Assembly: GCA_948678575.1 (NCBI GenBank)
Contig: CAPPGO010000004.1
Coordinates: forward strand, 62,001 to 126,000
Reading direction: 5' to 3'
Length of the DNA: 64,000 nucleotides
Origin: an uncultured Clostridia bacterium
Lineage (GTDB): Bacteria > Bacillota > Clostridia > TANB77 > CAG-508
The notes beneath the pieces are model-generated. The model was not told the origin of the DNA. It saw only the letters and a list, made by a program, of their open reading frames with translations, and did not search any database. The position numbers and the translations under genes were made by a program. The stretch's first letter is position 1; every line of letters starts with the position of its first letter. Shown here piece by piece: positions 8,786-17,362 of this stretch.

Positions 8786-9400
8786 TTATTTTTGCTTTAC
8801 AAATATCCCTTTTAATTTTGAGAATATACTAGATAAAAATCCAACTTTTTGAGCAATTGCAACTTCTTTTTTCTCTAATTCATCAATTTGATTTTTTTCA
8901 TTATTTAAATAACTAGCTAATTTATCTTCTTGCACATCTGTAAAATCATGTACATCTGGGTTTTCATCAGCAGTTACATCATATTTAGTAATATTTTTTG
9001 GTTTTGAATAATCTTCTTGTAAATCTTTTTCATCATTTACAACTTTTGCAGAATTCATATCAAACATATTATCTATGTTATATTTTTCTCTCATTTGGTC
9101 ATCTAATTTTTGTTGATTTTCAACCATTTTTTTATAAAGTTCTTTTCTTCTCTCTTCATCTTCACACCAATATTTCAAATGTAGTAAAGCTATTAATTCA
9201 AGAGTATATTTCTTCAAATTTTGATTTTGTAATGGTACACGAGGATCAACATATACTTCATGTTCTGGATCCTTAATTGTTGCAAAAAATTGCAATAATT
9301 TTGTTGGCACTTTTTCTACATATTTTTCATTCATATGATGTATTATATAATCTACCTCGGCGTATGCAATAATATCATCCCTAGTAATTACAACACCCAT
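8786..9400 (-). CDS. Hypothetical soluble protein (204 aa)
   Basis: No family recognised. The first 115 residues look like a compact helical domain with a motif KDPEHEVYVDPRVPLQ and HLKYWCEDEERRKELY. After that comes an acidic, probably disordered linker (about 115-160), a helical stretch with a coiled-coil-like Glu/Lys pattern, and an amphipathic basic C-terminus (SSIFSKLKGIFVKQK) that might touch the membrane. No signal peptide. The gene lies 32 bases downstream of the InlB-repeat-like gene at 9433 and is probably expressed with it. Confidence 0.6.
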   Translation of the reverse strand: MGVVITRDDIIAYAEVDYIIHHMNEKYVEKVPTKLLQFFATIKDPEHEVYVDPRVPLQNQNLKKYTLELIALLHLKYWCEDEERRKELYKKMVENQQKLDDQMREKYNIDNMFDMNSAKVVNDEKDLQEDYSKPKNITKYDVTADENPDVHDFTDVQEDKLASYLNNEKNQIDELEKKEVAIAQKVGFLSSIFSKLKGIFVKQK

Positions 9401-9432
9401 TCGTAATCCTCCAATTTCTTTTGTATTTTATC

Positions 9433-9864
9433 TTATTTCTCAAAATCTTTGTCCATCTCTTGACCGACCTCTGTTTTGCCGTTTTCTACTATATCACTAA
9501 CAATCTGCTCTGCCGTTCTAGAATCCTTTTCGATAGCCTTTTGTTGAGACACTGCTTTTTGACCAGCTTCTGCAACAGCATTATAATTTGTTGCCTCAGC
9601 ATTTTCCAATGAAGCATTATATAAGTCTTCATTAGTAGCAACTGTTGTTTCTGCTGTATATTTAGCATATACTACAACTTGGCTTGTAACTACTGCTAAT
9701 TTTTCTTGTCCTACCCATCCAGCAAATGTATATTTTACTCCTGCTACCGGCTCTTTTGTAGGTGTTTTTCCTGGGAAAGTAGCACTTTCTCCATACTCAA
9801 CTTTTATATTAGCCAATACAGTTTTTTTATCATCATCTAAAAAAATTACATCGAATTCTTCCAT
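9433..9864 (-). CDS. Cytoplasmic protein with an InlB B-repeat-like domain
   Basis: A 143-aa protein whose N-terminal 65 residues have the pattern of a listeria-bacteroides (InlB B-repeat, Flg_new) module: DVIFLDDDKKTVLANIKVEYG, PGKTPTKEP, YTFAGWVG and VVYAKY. The rest is Ala/Glu/Gln-rich and probably helical. These modules are usually on secreted surface proteins, but here no signal peptide or anchor is visible. The frame is open upstream to 9933; I chose the ATG at 9864 because AAGGTGAG precedes it at good distance. Function unknown. Confidence 0.6.
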   Translation of the reverse strand: MEEFDVIFLDDDKKTVLANIKVEYGESATFPGKTPTKEPVAGVKYTFAGWVGQEKLAVVTSQVVVYAKYTAETTVATNEDLYNASLENAEATNYNAVAEAGQKAVSQQKAIEKDSRTAEQIVSDIVENGKTEVGQEMDKDFEK

Positions 9865-9972
9865 ATTCTCACCTTTTCTTTCGTACTTATAAATACACAA
9901 TATTATTATATTCTTAACAAATTTTAATTGCAAGTTTTTTTAAAATTATTTTCTACATATTATTTTAGAAAA

Positions 9973-10007
9973 AAATAAAAGAAATAGTTTTACTATTTCT
10001 TTTATTT
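9973..10007 (-). terminator. Intrinsic terminator after the HU gene
   Basis: A perfect 16-bp AT-rich stem (9973-9988 with 9992-10007, loop of 3) about 20 bases behind the HU stop codon. It is placed correctly for HU transcription; the 9433 gene begins about 110 bases further. Confidence 0.75.
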
Positions 10008-10025
10008 AATATGAATTTATAATTC

Positions 10026-10304
10026 TTATTTTTTGTTAACTAAATCTTTTAATGCTTTACCAGCTTTGAAAACTGGAGCTTTTGATGCAGGTATTTTAAT
10101 TTCTTCCTTAGTTTGTGGGTTTCTTCCTTTTCTAGCAGCTCTTTTTCTTACTTCGAAAGATCCAAATCCAACTAATTGAACTTTTTCACCTTTTTGTAAT
10201 GCATCTGTAACAACACTAACAAATGCGTTAACTGTTTCTTCTGCACTTTTTTTTGTTTCTCCTGTTTTTGCAGCGATTGCTGCGATTAATTCAGCTTTGT
10301 TCAT
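10026..10304 (-). CDS. hup: HU family DNA-binding protein
   Basis: A 92-aa histone-like protein with the full HU signature: MNKAELIAAIAAKTG at the N-terminus, a dimer-forming core, and the DNA-binding arm motif GFGSFEVRKRAARKGRNPQT. HU binds and bends DNA without sequence specificity and shapes the nucleoid. Length is normal. AGGAGGTAATAAAATG gives an ideal ribosome site. The gene is monocistronic, with a terminator at 9973-10007. Confidence 0.98.
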   Translation of the reverse strand: MNKAELIAAIAAKTGETKKSAEETVNAFVSVVTDALQKGEKVQLVGFGSFEVRKRAARKGRNPQTKEEIKIPASKAPVFKAGKALKDLVNKK

Positions 10305-10448
10305 TTTATTACCTCCTAAAAGTTTTAAGTATGTAGTATTTTTACATCTACAATAAGATTATTCGCCAAAGCATGCGAAAATCCTTCTTTTTTTTGAAAA
10401 AATTTAAAAAAACCCTTAAAATTCAATACTTTTATATTTTTCATATTT

Positions 10449-10476
10449 AAAAAGTGCCTATTTTTAAGCACTTTCA
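10449..10476 (-). terminator. Probable terminator after the MurJ/SpoVB-type gene
   Basis: The stem AAAGTGC (10451-10457) pairs with GCACTTT (10468-10474), followed by T residues on the minus strand, 12 bases behind the stop codon. Confidence 0.55.
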
Positions 10477-10487
10477 CGTTTCATATT

Positions 10488-12110
10488 TTACGCATAAATT
10501 TTAAATTTATGCAAAATTTCATATATTTTTTCACCTTTTGGAAGTGATAATATGTCTTCTTTTGACAAAATTTTTAAAATTATAACCATAAATGTATATA
10601 CAATTACAGCTATGACTATTCCGATTATTGTCGAAATTCTACTATATATTCCTATATTTAAACATACTATATAAGAAATATAAGACACAACAGCCATAAT
10701 TAATGTTGCAAAAGCAGGTTTTATCATCATTTTAAATATACTAAATTCAAGTTTTACTGTATTTTTCAATACATTATACACAATAGTAAATGAAACAACA
10801 TGGCACAATACAGAACCTATTGCAGCTCCATTTTCATAAATTCCTTCAATCGGTATAAGTAAAATATTAGTAAGTAATTTAACTATTACTCCACAACCTA
10901 ATGCTATTGCTGGTACTTTAACTTTACCTAATCCTTGTAATGCACCATTTATTGTTTGAGCAAGAACTGTAAATATTATAGTAAATGATGAAATTGCAAG
11001 CAATGTTCCTCCTGCACTAGCTTTTGGGAATAACAATTCCAATATTTGATTTGCATACATAAACATTCCTATTGTACATGGAAGTCCAATTAAAATGGTT
11101 ACTAAAATAGAAAAGGATAGTCTATTATTTATAGTTTTTACATCACCTTTTACTCTTGCAGAAGATATTGCTGGTACTAATGCTGTTGCAAAAGCAATAT
11201 TAAATGCAAGTGGCATTGAAGTTAATATATCAATTTTTGAACTTAAAATTCCATATCTAGCCTTAGCTACTTTTTCTCCTAATAATGGTTTTAATATTCT
11301 AACTACTGTTGCAGAATCAATGTTTTTATTTATAGAAGATAAAAGTGAACTAATAGACATTGGAATAGAAACTGCTAAAATCTTTTTTACTACTGACTTT
11401 ATGCTTTCTTTTTCTCCAACATAAGTAGAATTTGCAAGTTCTGTTCTGTTTTGTTTTCTATTTCTTTGACAAAGTGCAAATATATATGTAAAACTTAAAA
11501 ATGTTGCAAAAGTTGTAGCTAAATTTGCTCCTGCTGCCATTAAAGTTGTATTTGTAGTTGTAAGCATTGCAACTATCTCAACGAACACAATGGTAAGAGT
11601 AGTTTTAAATATTTGTTCAAAAGTTTGTGATTTTGCTGTATCTGAAATCTTTTGAATTCCATTAAAATATCCTCTTATTACCGAAGATATAGAAACAAAG
11701 AAAATTGCTGGTGATAATGCAACTAGTGTATATTCACATTCTGGAATTGCAAGCCAATATGTTGCAATTGTTCTAGCTCCTAAGAACAAAATTAAAGTTC
11801 CTGTAAAACCTATTACTGCAAATGTTGCAAATGAAATTTTAAAAACTCTATCTGCACCTTTCTTATCACCTTTTGCTAATCTTTCGGCAATTACTTTTGA
11901 AATTGCATTTGGCACTCCTATTGATGATAAAGTAAGTAACAAAGCATATATTTGATATCCACCCATATATATAGCATTTCCGCTATCTCCAAAACCTTCT
12001 CGATTTGTTAGATACATACTATATACTAAACCTAATATCTTTATAATTATTTGCGAAAACATTAATGCAAGTACACCTTGAACAAAACTTTCCTTCTTAG
12101 TTTTTTTCAC
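10488..12110 (-). CDS. Polysaccharide/lipid II flippase of the MurJ-SpoVB family
   Basis: A 540-aa integral membrane protein with about 14 hydrophobic segments and the N-terminal family motif SFVQGVLALMFSQIIIKILGLVYSMYL followed by GVPNAISKVIAERLA. It belongs to the MOP superfamily branch holding SpoVB, the MurJ-like lipid II flippases and related polysaccharide exporters. SpoVB is needed for spore cortex synthesis in Bacillus. Sequence alone does not tell whether this copy serves vegetative wall growth or the cortex. It is monocistronic, between HU and clpC. Confidence 0.88.
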   Translation of the reverse strand: MKKTKKESFVQGVLALMFSQIIIKILGLVYSMYLTNREGFGDSGNAIYMGGYQIYALLLTLSSIGVPNAISKVIAERLAKGDKKGADRVFKISFATFAVIGFTGTLILFLGARTIATYWLAIPECEYTLVALSPAIFFVSISSVIRGYFNGIQKISDTAKSQTFEQIFKTTLTIVFVEIVAMLTTTNTTLMAAGANLATTFATFLSFTYIFALCQRNRKQNRTELANSTYVGEKESIKSVVKKILAVSIPMSISSLLSSINKNIDSATVVRILKPLLGEKVAKARYGILSSKIDILTSMPLAFNIAFATALVPAISSARVKGDVKTINNRLSFSILVTILIGLPCTIGMFMYANQILELLFPKASAGGTLLAISSFTIIFTVLAQTINGALQGLGKVKVPAIALGCGVIVKLLTNILLIPIEGIYENGAAIGSVLCHVVSFTIVYNVLKNTVKLEFSIFKMMIKPAFATLIMAVVSYISYIVCLNIGIYSRISTIIGIVIAVIVYTFMVIILKILSKEDILSLPKGEKIYEILHKFKIYA

Positions 12111-12240
12111 AACTATTATCCTTTCTTATTAAAGTTTTTTAGTATTCTTATTATATTTGTTTTTTTTATTTCTTTCAAGCCTTTTTAATAATATTCCATT
12201 TCACAAAATTTATGATAAATCCAATTTATGAATATATTAA

Positions 12241-12270
12241 AAAGCAGAATCATATTTATCTATGATTCTG
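12241..12270 (-). terminator. Intrinsic terminator overlapping the clpC 3' end
   Basis: A 10-bp stem (12245-12254 with 12261-12270). The 5' arm on the minus strand is formed by the last codons of clpC, followed by a T-rich tract. Confidence 0.7.
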
Positions 12271-14692
12271 TCTTTACAAAAATTTCATTATTCTCAGCAG
12301 AAATTATCAATTTCTTACTATCTTTGGATAATCCATCTAATATACTTTCTGCCAATTTATCTTCAATATAATTTTGTATGGTGCGTTTTAATGGTCTTGC
12401 TCCAAAATTCTCATCTATACCATGATCAAGTATAAAATCTTTTGCAGATTGTTTCACATCTAATGAAACATTTTGTCTCAACATTTTTTCTTTCACACCA
12501 TCTAACATTATATCAATAATATTTTCAATATTATTTCTAGTTAATTTATGAAAAACAATAATTTCGTCAATTCTATTTATAAATTCAGGTTTTAACATTT
12601 GTTTTACTTCTTGCATAACATCTTTTTTTATATTTTCATATTCTTCATTACTATTAGAAACTCCAAATCCCATTGTTTTTTTATCTGTTATATTTCTAGC
12701 ACCAATATTCGAAGTCATAATGATAACAGTATTTTTAAAATTTACTACTCTTCCTTGGCTATCTGTTAATCGACCATCATCTAAAATCTGTAAAAGCAAA
12801 TTCATAACATCTGGATGTGCCTTTTCAATTTCATCAAATAAAATTACTGAATACAATTTTTTGCGTACTTGTTCAGTAAGCCCACCAGCTTCCTCATATC
12901 CAACATATCCTGGTGGTGAACCTATCAATTTTGAAACTGAATGTTGTTCCATAAACTCAGACATATCAACTCTTATCATAGAACTTTCACTGCCAAAAAG
13001 ACTTTCTGCCAAAGCTTTTGTAAGTTCTGTTTTTCCCACTCCAGTTGGACCTAAAAACAAAAATGAACCTATTGGTCTATTGGGATCTTTCAAACCTACT
13101 CTACTTCTTCGTATAGCTCTTGCAACAGCAGATACTGCCTCATCTTGTCCAATCACTCTTTTATGCAATTCGTTTTCTAAATTTTTAAGTTTTTCAGTTT
13201 CACTTTCACTAATTTTTGATAATGGAATACCTGTCCAATTCGATACAATAATAGCTACATCTTCTTTTTCAATATTTATAACTTTATTAGTTCTAGCATC
13301 TCTCCATTTTTCACTTTCTATTTCTAGTTTTTTAGATAGTTCTTTTTCTTTATCTCTAAGTTTAGCAGCTTTTTCAAAATCTTGTACATTTATTGCATCT
13401 TCTTTTTCTCTTATTGTTTTTTCAAATTTATCTTCAAGTTTTTTTATATTATCTGGTTCTACATATGTTTTCAATCTCGATTTTACAGAAGCCTCATCTA
13501 TCAAATCTATTGCTTTATCTGGCAAATATCTATCATTTATGTATTTGCTCGAAAGTTCAACTGCTGCTTTAATTGCATCGTCTGTTATTTTTACATTATG
13601 ATGAGCTTCATATTTATCTCTAATTCCTTTTAATATTTTCTCTGCTTCTTCTATTGATGGTTCTTGAATTTGAACTGGTTGAAATCTTCTTTCTAATGCA
13701 CTATCTCTTTCTATATATTTTCTATATTCTTTCGAAGTAGTAGCACCTACCAATTGAATTTCTCTTCTAGCAAGCATTGGTTTTAAAATATTAGCAGCAT
13801 CAATTGCACCATCAGCAGCACCAGCACCAACAATTGTATGAATTTCATCTATAAATAATATAATATCTTTTGCCTTTTTTACTTCCCCTAATGCTTTTTT
13901 TATTCTCTCTTCAAAATCACCTCTATATTTAGCACCTGCCACCATACTACTAACATCTAATGTAACTACTCTTTTATTTTTTAAATTTTCTGGAACATTG
14001 CCTGAAACTATTTTTTGTGCTAAGCCTTCAATAACTGCTGTCTTTCCAACACCTGGTTCTCCTAGTAAACATGGATTATTTTTCGTTCTTCTAGATAAAA
14101 TTTCTATAACTCTTTCTGTTTCCTCATTTCTTCCTATTACTGGATCTAGTTTTCCTTCCATAGCTTGAATACTTAAATCCGTTCCAAATTGATTTAAAGT
14201 TTGAGTATTATTATAACTTCCTTTTGTAGTTTTCAAATTGCCATTACTAATACTTTCATAATCATTTAAAACTCTAACTATTTCATTATATACATCTTCA
14301 ATTCGTATTCCCAAATCTAGCATTATTCTAACTGCAATGCTATCTCCTTCTTTCATAATTCCTATTAATATATGCTCTGTTCCTATGTAATCAGAGCCTA
14401 ATTTTTTTGCTTCCATAAAAGCATTTTCAAGTATTTTCTTTGTTCTTGGAGTAAAACCTAATACTGCATTTTTAGAAATTTCTGTGCTTCCTATTAAAGC
14501 TTCAATTTTTTCTAATACATCTTCTGGAATTACATTTTGATTTTCTAAAACTTTACTAGCAACGCCTGTACCTTCTGCAATAAGTCCATACAAAAGATGT
14601 TCTGTTCCAATATAACTGTGACCCATATCTTCTGCCAAATCATTTGCAATTTTAAGTACATTTTCACTGCTTTTTGTAAACTTATATGTCAT
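12260..14692 (-). CDS. clpC: ClpC, Hsp100 ATPase of the ClpCP protease
   Basis: An 810-aa AAA+ unfoldase. It has a duplicated Clp_N domain (1 to about 145), AAA1 with Walker A GEPGVGKT near 210 and DEIHT, a middle coiled domain with a UVR-type segment (DFEKAAKLRDKEKELSKKLE, about 430-450) typical of ClpC, and AAA2 with GPTGVGKT near 548. The UVR region and length separate it from ClpB, ClpA and ClpE. It feeds substrates to ClpP. Unlike many Firmicutes, there is no ctsR-mcsA-mcsB operon around it and I see no CtsR operator heptad repeat upstream, so heat regulation must differ. Confidence 0.97.
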   Translation of the reverse strand: MTYKFTKSSENVLKIANDLAEDMGHSYIGTEHLLYGLIAEGTGVASKVLENQNVIPEDVLEKIEALIGSTEISKNAVLGFTPRTKKILENAFMEAKKLGSDYIGTEHILIGIMKEGDSIAVRIMLDLGIRIEDVYNEIVRVLNDYESISNGNLKTTKGSYNNTQTLNQFGTDLSIQAMEGKLDPVIGRNEETERVIEILSRRTKNNPCLLGEPGVGKTAVIEGLAQKIVSGNVPENLKNKRVVTLDVSSMVAGAKYRGDFEERIKKALGEVKKAKDIILFIDEIHTIVGAGAADGAIDAANILKPMLARREIQLVGATTSKEYRKYIERDSALERRFQPVQIQEPSIEEAEKILKGIRDKYEAHHNVKITDDAIKAAVELSSKYINDRYLPDKAIDLIDEASVKSRLKTYVEPDNIKKLEDKFEKTIREKEDAINVQDFEKAAKLRDKEKELSKKLEIESEKWRDARTNKVINIEKEDVAIIVSNWTGIPLSKISESETEKLKNLENELHKRVIGQDEAVSAVARAIRRSRVGLKDPNRPIGSFLFLGPTGVGKTELTKALAESLFGSESSMIRVDMSEFMEQHSVSKLIGSPPGYVGYEEAGGLTEQVRKKLYSVILFDEIEKAHPDVMNLLLQILDDGRLTDSQGRVVNFKNTVIIMTSNIGARNITDKKTMGFGVSNSNEEYENIKKDVMQEVKQMLKPEFINRIDEIIVFHKLTRNNIENIIDIMLDGVKEKMLRQNVSLDVKQSAKDFILDHGIDENFGARPLKRTIQNYIEDKLAESILDGLSKDSKKLIISAENNEIFVKTES

Positions 14693-14756
14693 AATTTTAT
14701 CTCCTTAATATTATTTTCATTTAAGTTTACCCAAAATTTGGAAAAAATATTCATAT

Positions 14757-14789
14757 AAAAACGAGTAGCTTTAACTTACTACTCGTTTC
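14757..14789 (-). terminator. Intrinsic terminator overlapping the stop of the 14771 gene
   Basis: ACGAGTAG (14761-14768) pairs with CTACTCGT (14779-14786), with a T-run on the minus strand. The 5' arm lies in the last codons of the gene. Confidence 0.75.
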
Positions 14790-15235
14790 ATTGATTTATA
14801 ATTTTTTAAAAATACTCTTCCTCTTTTTACAATATCCATATACATAATAAGAGTATATTCTGTTTTTCCTAAAATATAATTAACTTGTGCTTTCAATTCT
14901 CCTTTTTTGTAATCAAGTATTTCTACACTATCTGGAATTTCATTTCTAAATTCATCTAGTTTATAATCATTTTTAGCCTTTTCTTGAATTCTATGTGTGT
15001 ATCTATTTGATTCTTGATTATCTAATAACATATCAGATATTTTTTCTATCTCAACTTTAAGAAAATCTATATCTTTTTCTGGATAATCATTTTTAAAATT
15101 ATTTAAGTTTTCTTTATCTAGTACACTTCTATCTTCGTATTTTATTTTATATCTTCCCATATCCGTTTGATACAAAATAAAAGCTAATGCTGTTAATATA
15201 CTTGTTAATATAACTATAAAAATAAGCAATTGCAT
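14771..15235 (-). CDS. Hypothetical single-pass membrane protein (154 aa)
   Basis: An N-terminal transmembrane helix (about residues 2-21) is followed by a charged cytoplasmic or extracellular region with helical character and a C-terminal beta-rich segment (SVEILDYKKGELKAQVNYILGKTEYTLIMYMDI). I do not recognise the family. It lies about 70 bases downstream of the histidine kinase gene at 15307 and may be part of that unit. No signal peptide cleavage site is obvious. Confidence 0.65.
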   Translation of the reverse strand: MQLLIFIVILTSILTALAFILYQTDMGRYKIKYEDRSVLDKENLNNFKNDYPEKDIDFLKVEIEKISDMLLDNQESNRYTHRIQEKAKNDYKLDEFRNEIPDSVEILDYKKGELKAQVNYILGKTEYTLIMYMDIVKRGRVFLKNYKSMKRVVS

Positions 15236-15306
15236 ACATTTCCTCTTTTGATTTATATTTTACTTAAAATATTTTATCAAATAGAATTTTTATTTACAAT
15301 ACTTTT

Positions 15307-16635
15307 TTAAATTTTTGGCAATCTAATCGTAAAAATTGTTCCTTTTGGAATATTGTGACTTGCTTTTATATTTCCATTATGAGCTTTAACTATTGTATCT
15401 GCTATTGAAAGACCTAAGCCACTTCCACCAGTTTCTCTATTGCGAGCTGCATCTTCTCTATAAAATCTGTTAAAAATTTCTTTTAATCCTTTATCACTTA
15501 TTCCTATACCAGTATCTCGCACTTCTATATTACACTTTCCATCTTTTATAAAGCTTGCAATTTCAATTGTGTCTCCACTTTCTGTATATTTTAGTGCATT
15601 GTCTAACAAAATAATTAAAAGTTGTTGAATTTTATTTACATCAATTTCTAAGTCTTTTTCATATTTTAAATCAAATTTTATTTCTTTTTCTGACAAACTT
15701 GCTATTTCAATATAAGGTTTCGCCGTGTTTTCAATAAGTTCATCAACATTGACAATTTCTTTATCTAATACAAGTTTATTTGATGAAGCAAGAAGCATAA
15801 GATCTTTTGTAAGTTTCGTAAGTCGTTTAGTTTCATTTAAAGTTAAAGCAATATCTTCTGTTTTATCTATTATCTTGCTATTTGGTTCTGTAAGTAAAAG
15901 TTCTTGCTTAGCTTGTATTATCGTAAGTGGAGTTCTAAGCTCATGAGATGCATTTTGAACAAATTCACTTTGTTTTTCAAAAGCAATTGCAATTGGTACT
16001 AGTGTTTTTCTAGATAATATATAACTTGCCAAAATTGAAAGTAATATTCCTACAACTACACTATTTATTATAAGATTTTCAAAATTATCTACTAATATCT
16101 TTTCGCTATCTGCATTAAGTAAAATTTGTATATATCTAATATTTTTAACATTTTGACTATCTAATTTTACATTTATAGCTCTATAATGAATCTCTGTTGA
16201 TAAATCTAAATCATATACTCTGTCTAAATTAGCTTCATCAAAAGAAATAAGCATATCATTTTCTTCGTAGTATAAACTTAAATCTTCTTTATTTAAAACG
16301 TGCCCATCATTATCTCTTATTATAACTGTATATTTAGGATTATTAACTTTTCTTGATAAATTATAATCCCTTATCTCTCTAACCTCTTCTTCAAATAATT
16401 CAAAATTTGAATACTTATCTTTTAAGAAATAATCAGATATACTTTTCATTTTCTTTTCATCTTCAATAAAAATTTTAGCTGTATTTATTAGTTCCTGATC
16501 AATAGAACTATATGTAATGTATTTAAAAGTAAAGGCTATAATCATTCCAAATACAGAAAAAATTAATGCAAAAGCTACTAAATTATAAAACATATGAATT
16601 AATAACTGTTTTCTTAAAGTATCTTGCTCCTTCAT
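15307..16635 (-). CDS. Sensor histidine kinase
   Basis: A 442-aa membrane kinase with two transmembrane helices (about 12-40 and 187-208) enclosing an extracytoplasmic sensor of about 145 residues. The H-box NASHELRTPLT (His near residue 231), the N-box LLDNALKYT, and G-boxes DTGIGIS and GGSGLGLS are all intact, so it should autophosphorylate and pass phosphate to the regulator next to it. The frame is open to 16671, but the ATG at 16635 has AGGAG 8 bases upstream and gives a 10-base gap to the regulator stop. The stimulus is not evident. Confidence 0.93.
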   Translation of the reverse strand: MKEQDTLRKQLLIHMFYNLVAFALIFSVFGMIIAFTFKYITYSSIDQELINTAKIFIEDEKKMKSISDYFLKDKYSNFELFEEEVREIRDYNLSRKVNNPKYTVIIRDNDGHVLNKEDLSLYYEENDMLISFDEANLDRVYDLDLSTEIHYRAINVKLDSQNVKNIRYIQILLNADSEKILVDNFENLIINSVVVGILLSILASYILSRKTLVPIAIAFEKQSEFVQNASHELRTPLTIIQAKQELLLTEPNSKIIDKTEDIALTLNETKRLTKLTKDLMLLASSNKLVLDKEIVNVDELIENTAKPYIEIASLSEKEIKFDLKYEKDLEIDVNKIQQLLIILLDNALKYTESGDTIEIASFIKDGKCNIEVRDTGIGISDKGLKEIFNRFYREDAARNRETGGSGLGLSIADTIVKAHNGNIKASHNIPKGTIFTIRLPKI

Positions 16636-16645
16636 TTTTTCACTC

Positions 16646-17314
16646 CTAGTCTGACCAAATATATCCAACACCTCTAATAGTTTTTAAATATTTATCATAT
16701 CCACTTTTTTTAAGTTCTTTACGAATTCCACTAGCATACACTTCAATAACATTTGTAGTTGTTTCAGAATCAAAGCCCCAAATTTTATCAAAAATTTGAT
16801 CTTTGGTAATTATTGTATTCTTTGAATTTATCAAATAATTAAGCATGTCAAATTGCTTTCCTTGAAGCATAACTTCTTCATCATTTATTTTAATTGTTCT
16901 ACTGCTTAAATCTATTATCATATCTTTGTATTGTAAAATATTTTCAGTATAATTTCCTATTGTTCTTCGTATAATTGCTTCTACCCTTGCTATTAATTCT
17001 TCTCTATTAAAAGGTTTAACTAAATAATCATCTGCTCCACTTTTTAATCCTTGAACCTTGTCTGCCACATCTCCTTTGGCTGTTAAAATTAAAACTGGCG
17101 TATATATTTTAGATTTTCTAAGTTCACTTAGAACTTCATATCCATTCATAATTGGCATCATTAAATCTAAAATTATTGCATCATAAATTCCTTGCTTAGC
17201 ATACATTAATCCTTCTTCACCATCATATGCTTTGTCTATATCATAATTATAAGACAAGCATTGCTCAATTGTTCTTGCTAATATTTTATCATCTTCAACT
17301 ATTAAAATTTTCAT
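16646..17314 (-). CDS. OmpR/PhoB-type response regulator
   Basis: A 222-aa two-domain regulator: a receiver (1 to about 118) with the acidic pair ED at 7-8, the phosphoacceptor Asp in IILDLMMP (about 51), Thr in LTAKG and Lys in LVKPF, and a C-terminal winged helix ending in TIRGVGYIW, which is typical of the OmpR DNA-binding domain. It is cotranscribed with the kinase immediately downstream and is its cognate partner. GGAGAGG precedes the ATG. Targets are unknown. Confidence 0.95.
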   Translation of the reverse strand: MKILIVEDDKILARTIEQCLSYNYDIDKAYDGEEGLMYAKQGIYDAIILDLMMPIMNGYEVLSELRKSKIYTPVLILTAKGDVADKVQGLKSGADDYLVKPFNREELIARVEAIIRRTIGNYTENILQYKDMIIDLSSRTIKINDEEVMLQGKQFDMLNYLINSKNTIITKDQIFDKIWGFDSETTTNVIEVYASGIRKELKKSGYDKYLKTIRGVGYIWSD

Positions 17315-17362
17315 AAGCCTCTCCTTACAATGATATTTTATAGCATATAACTTAAAAATATC

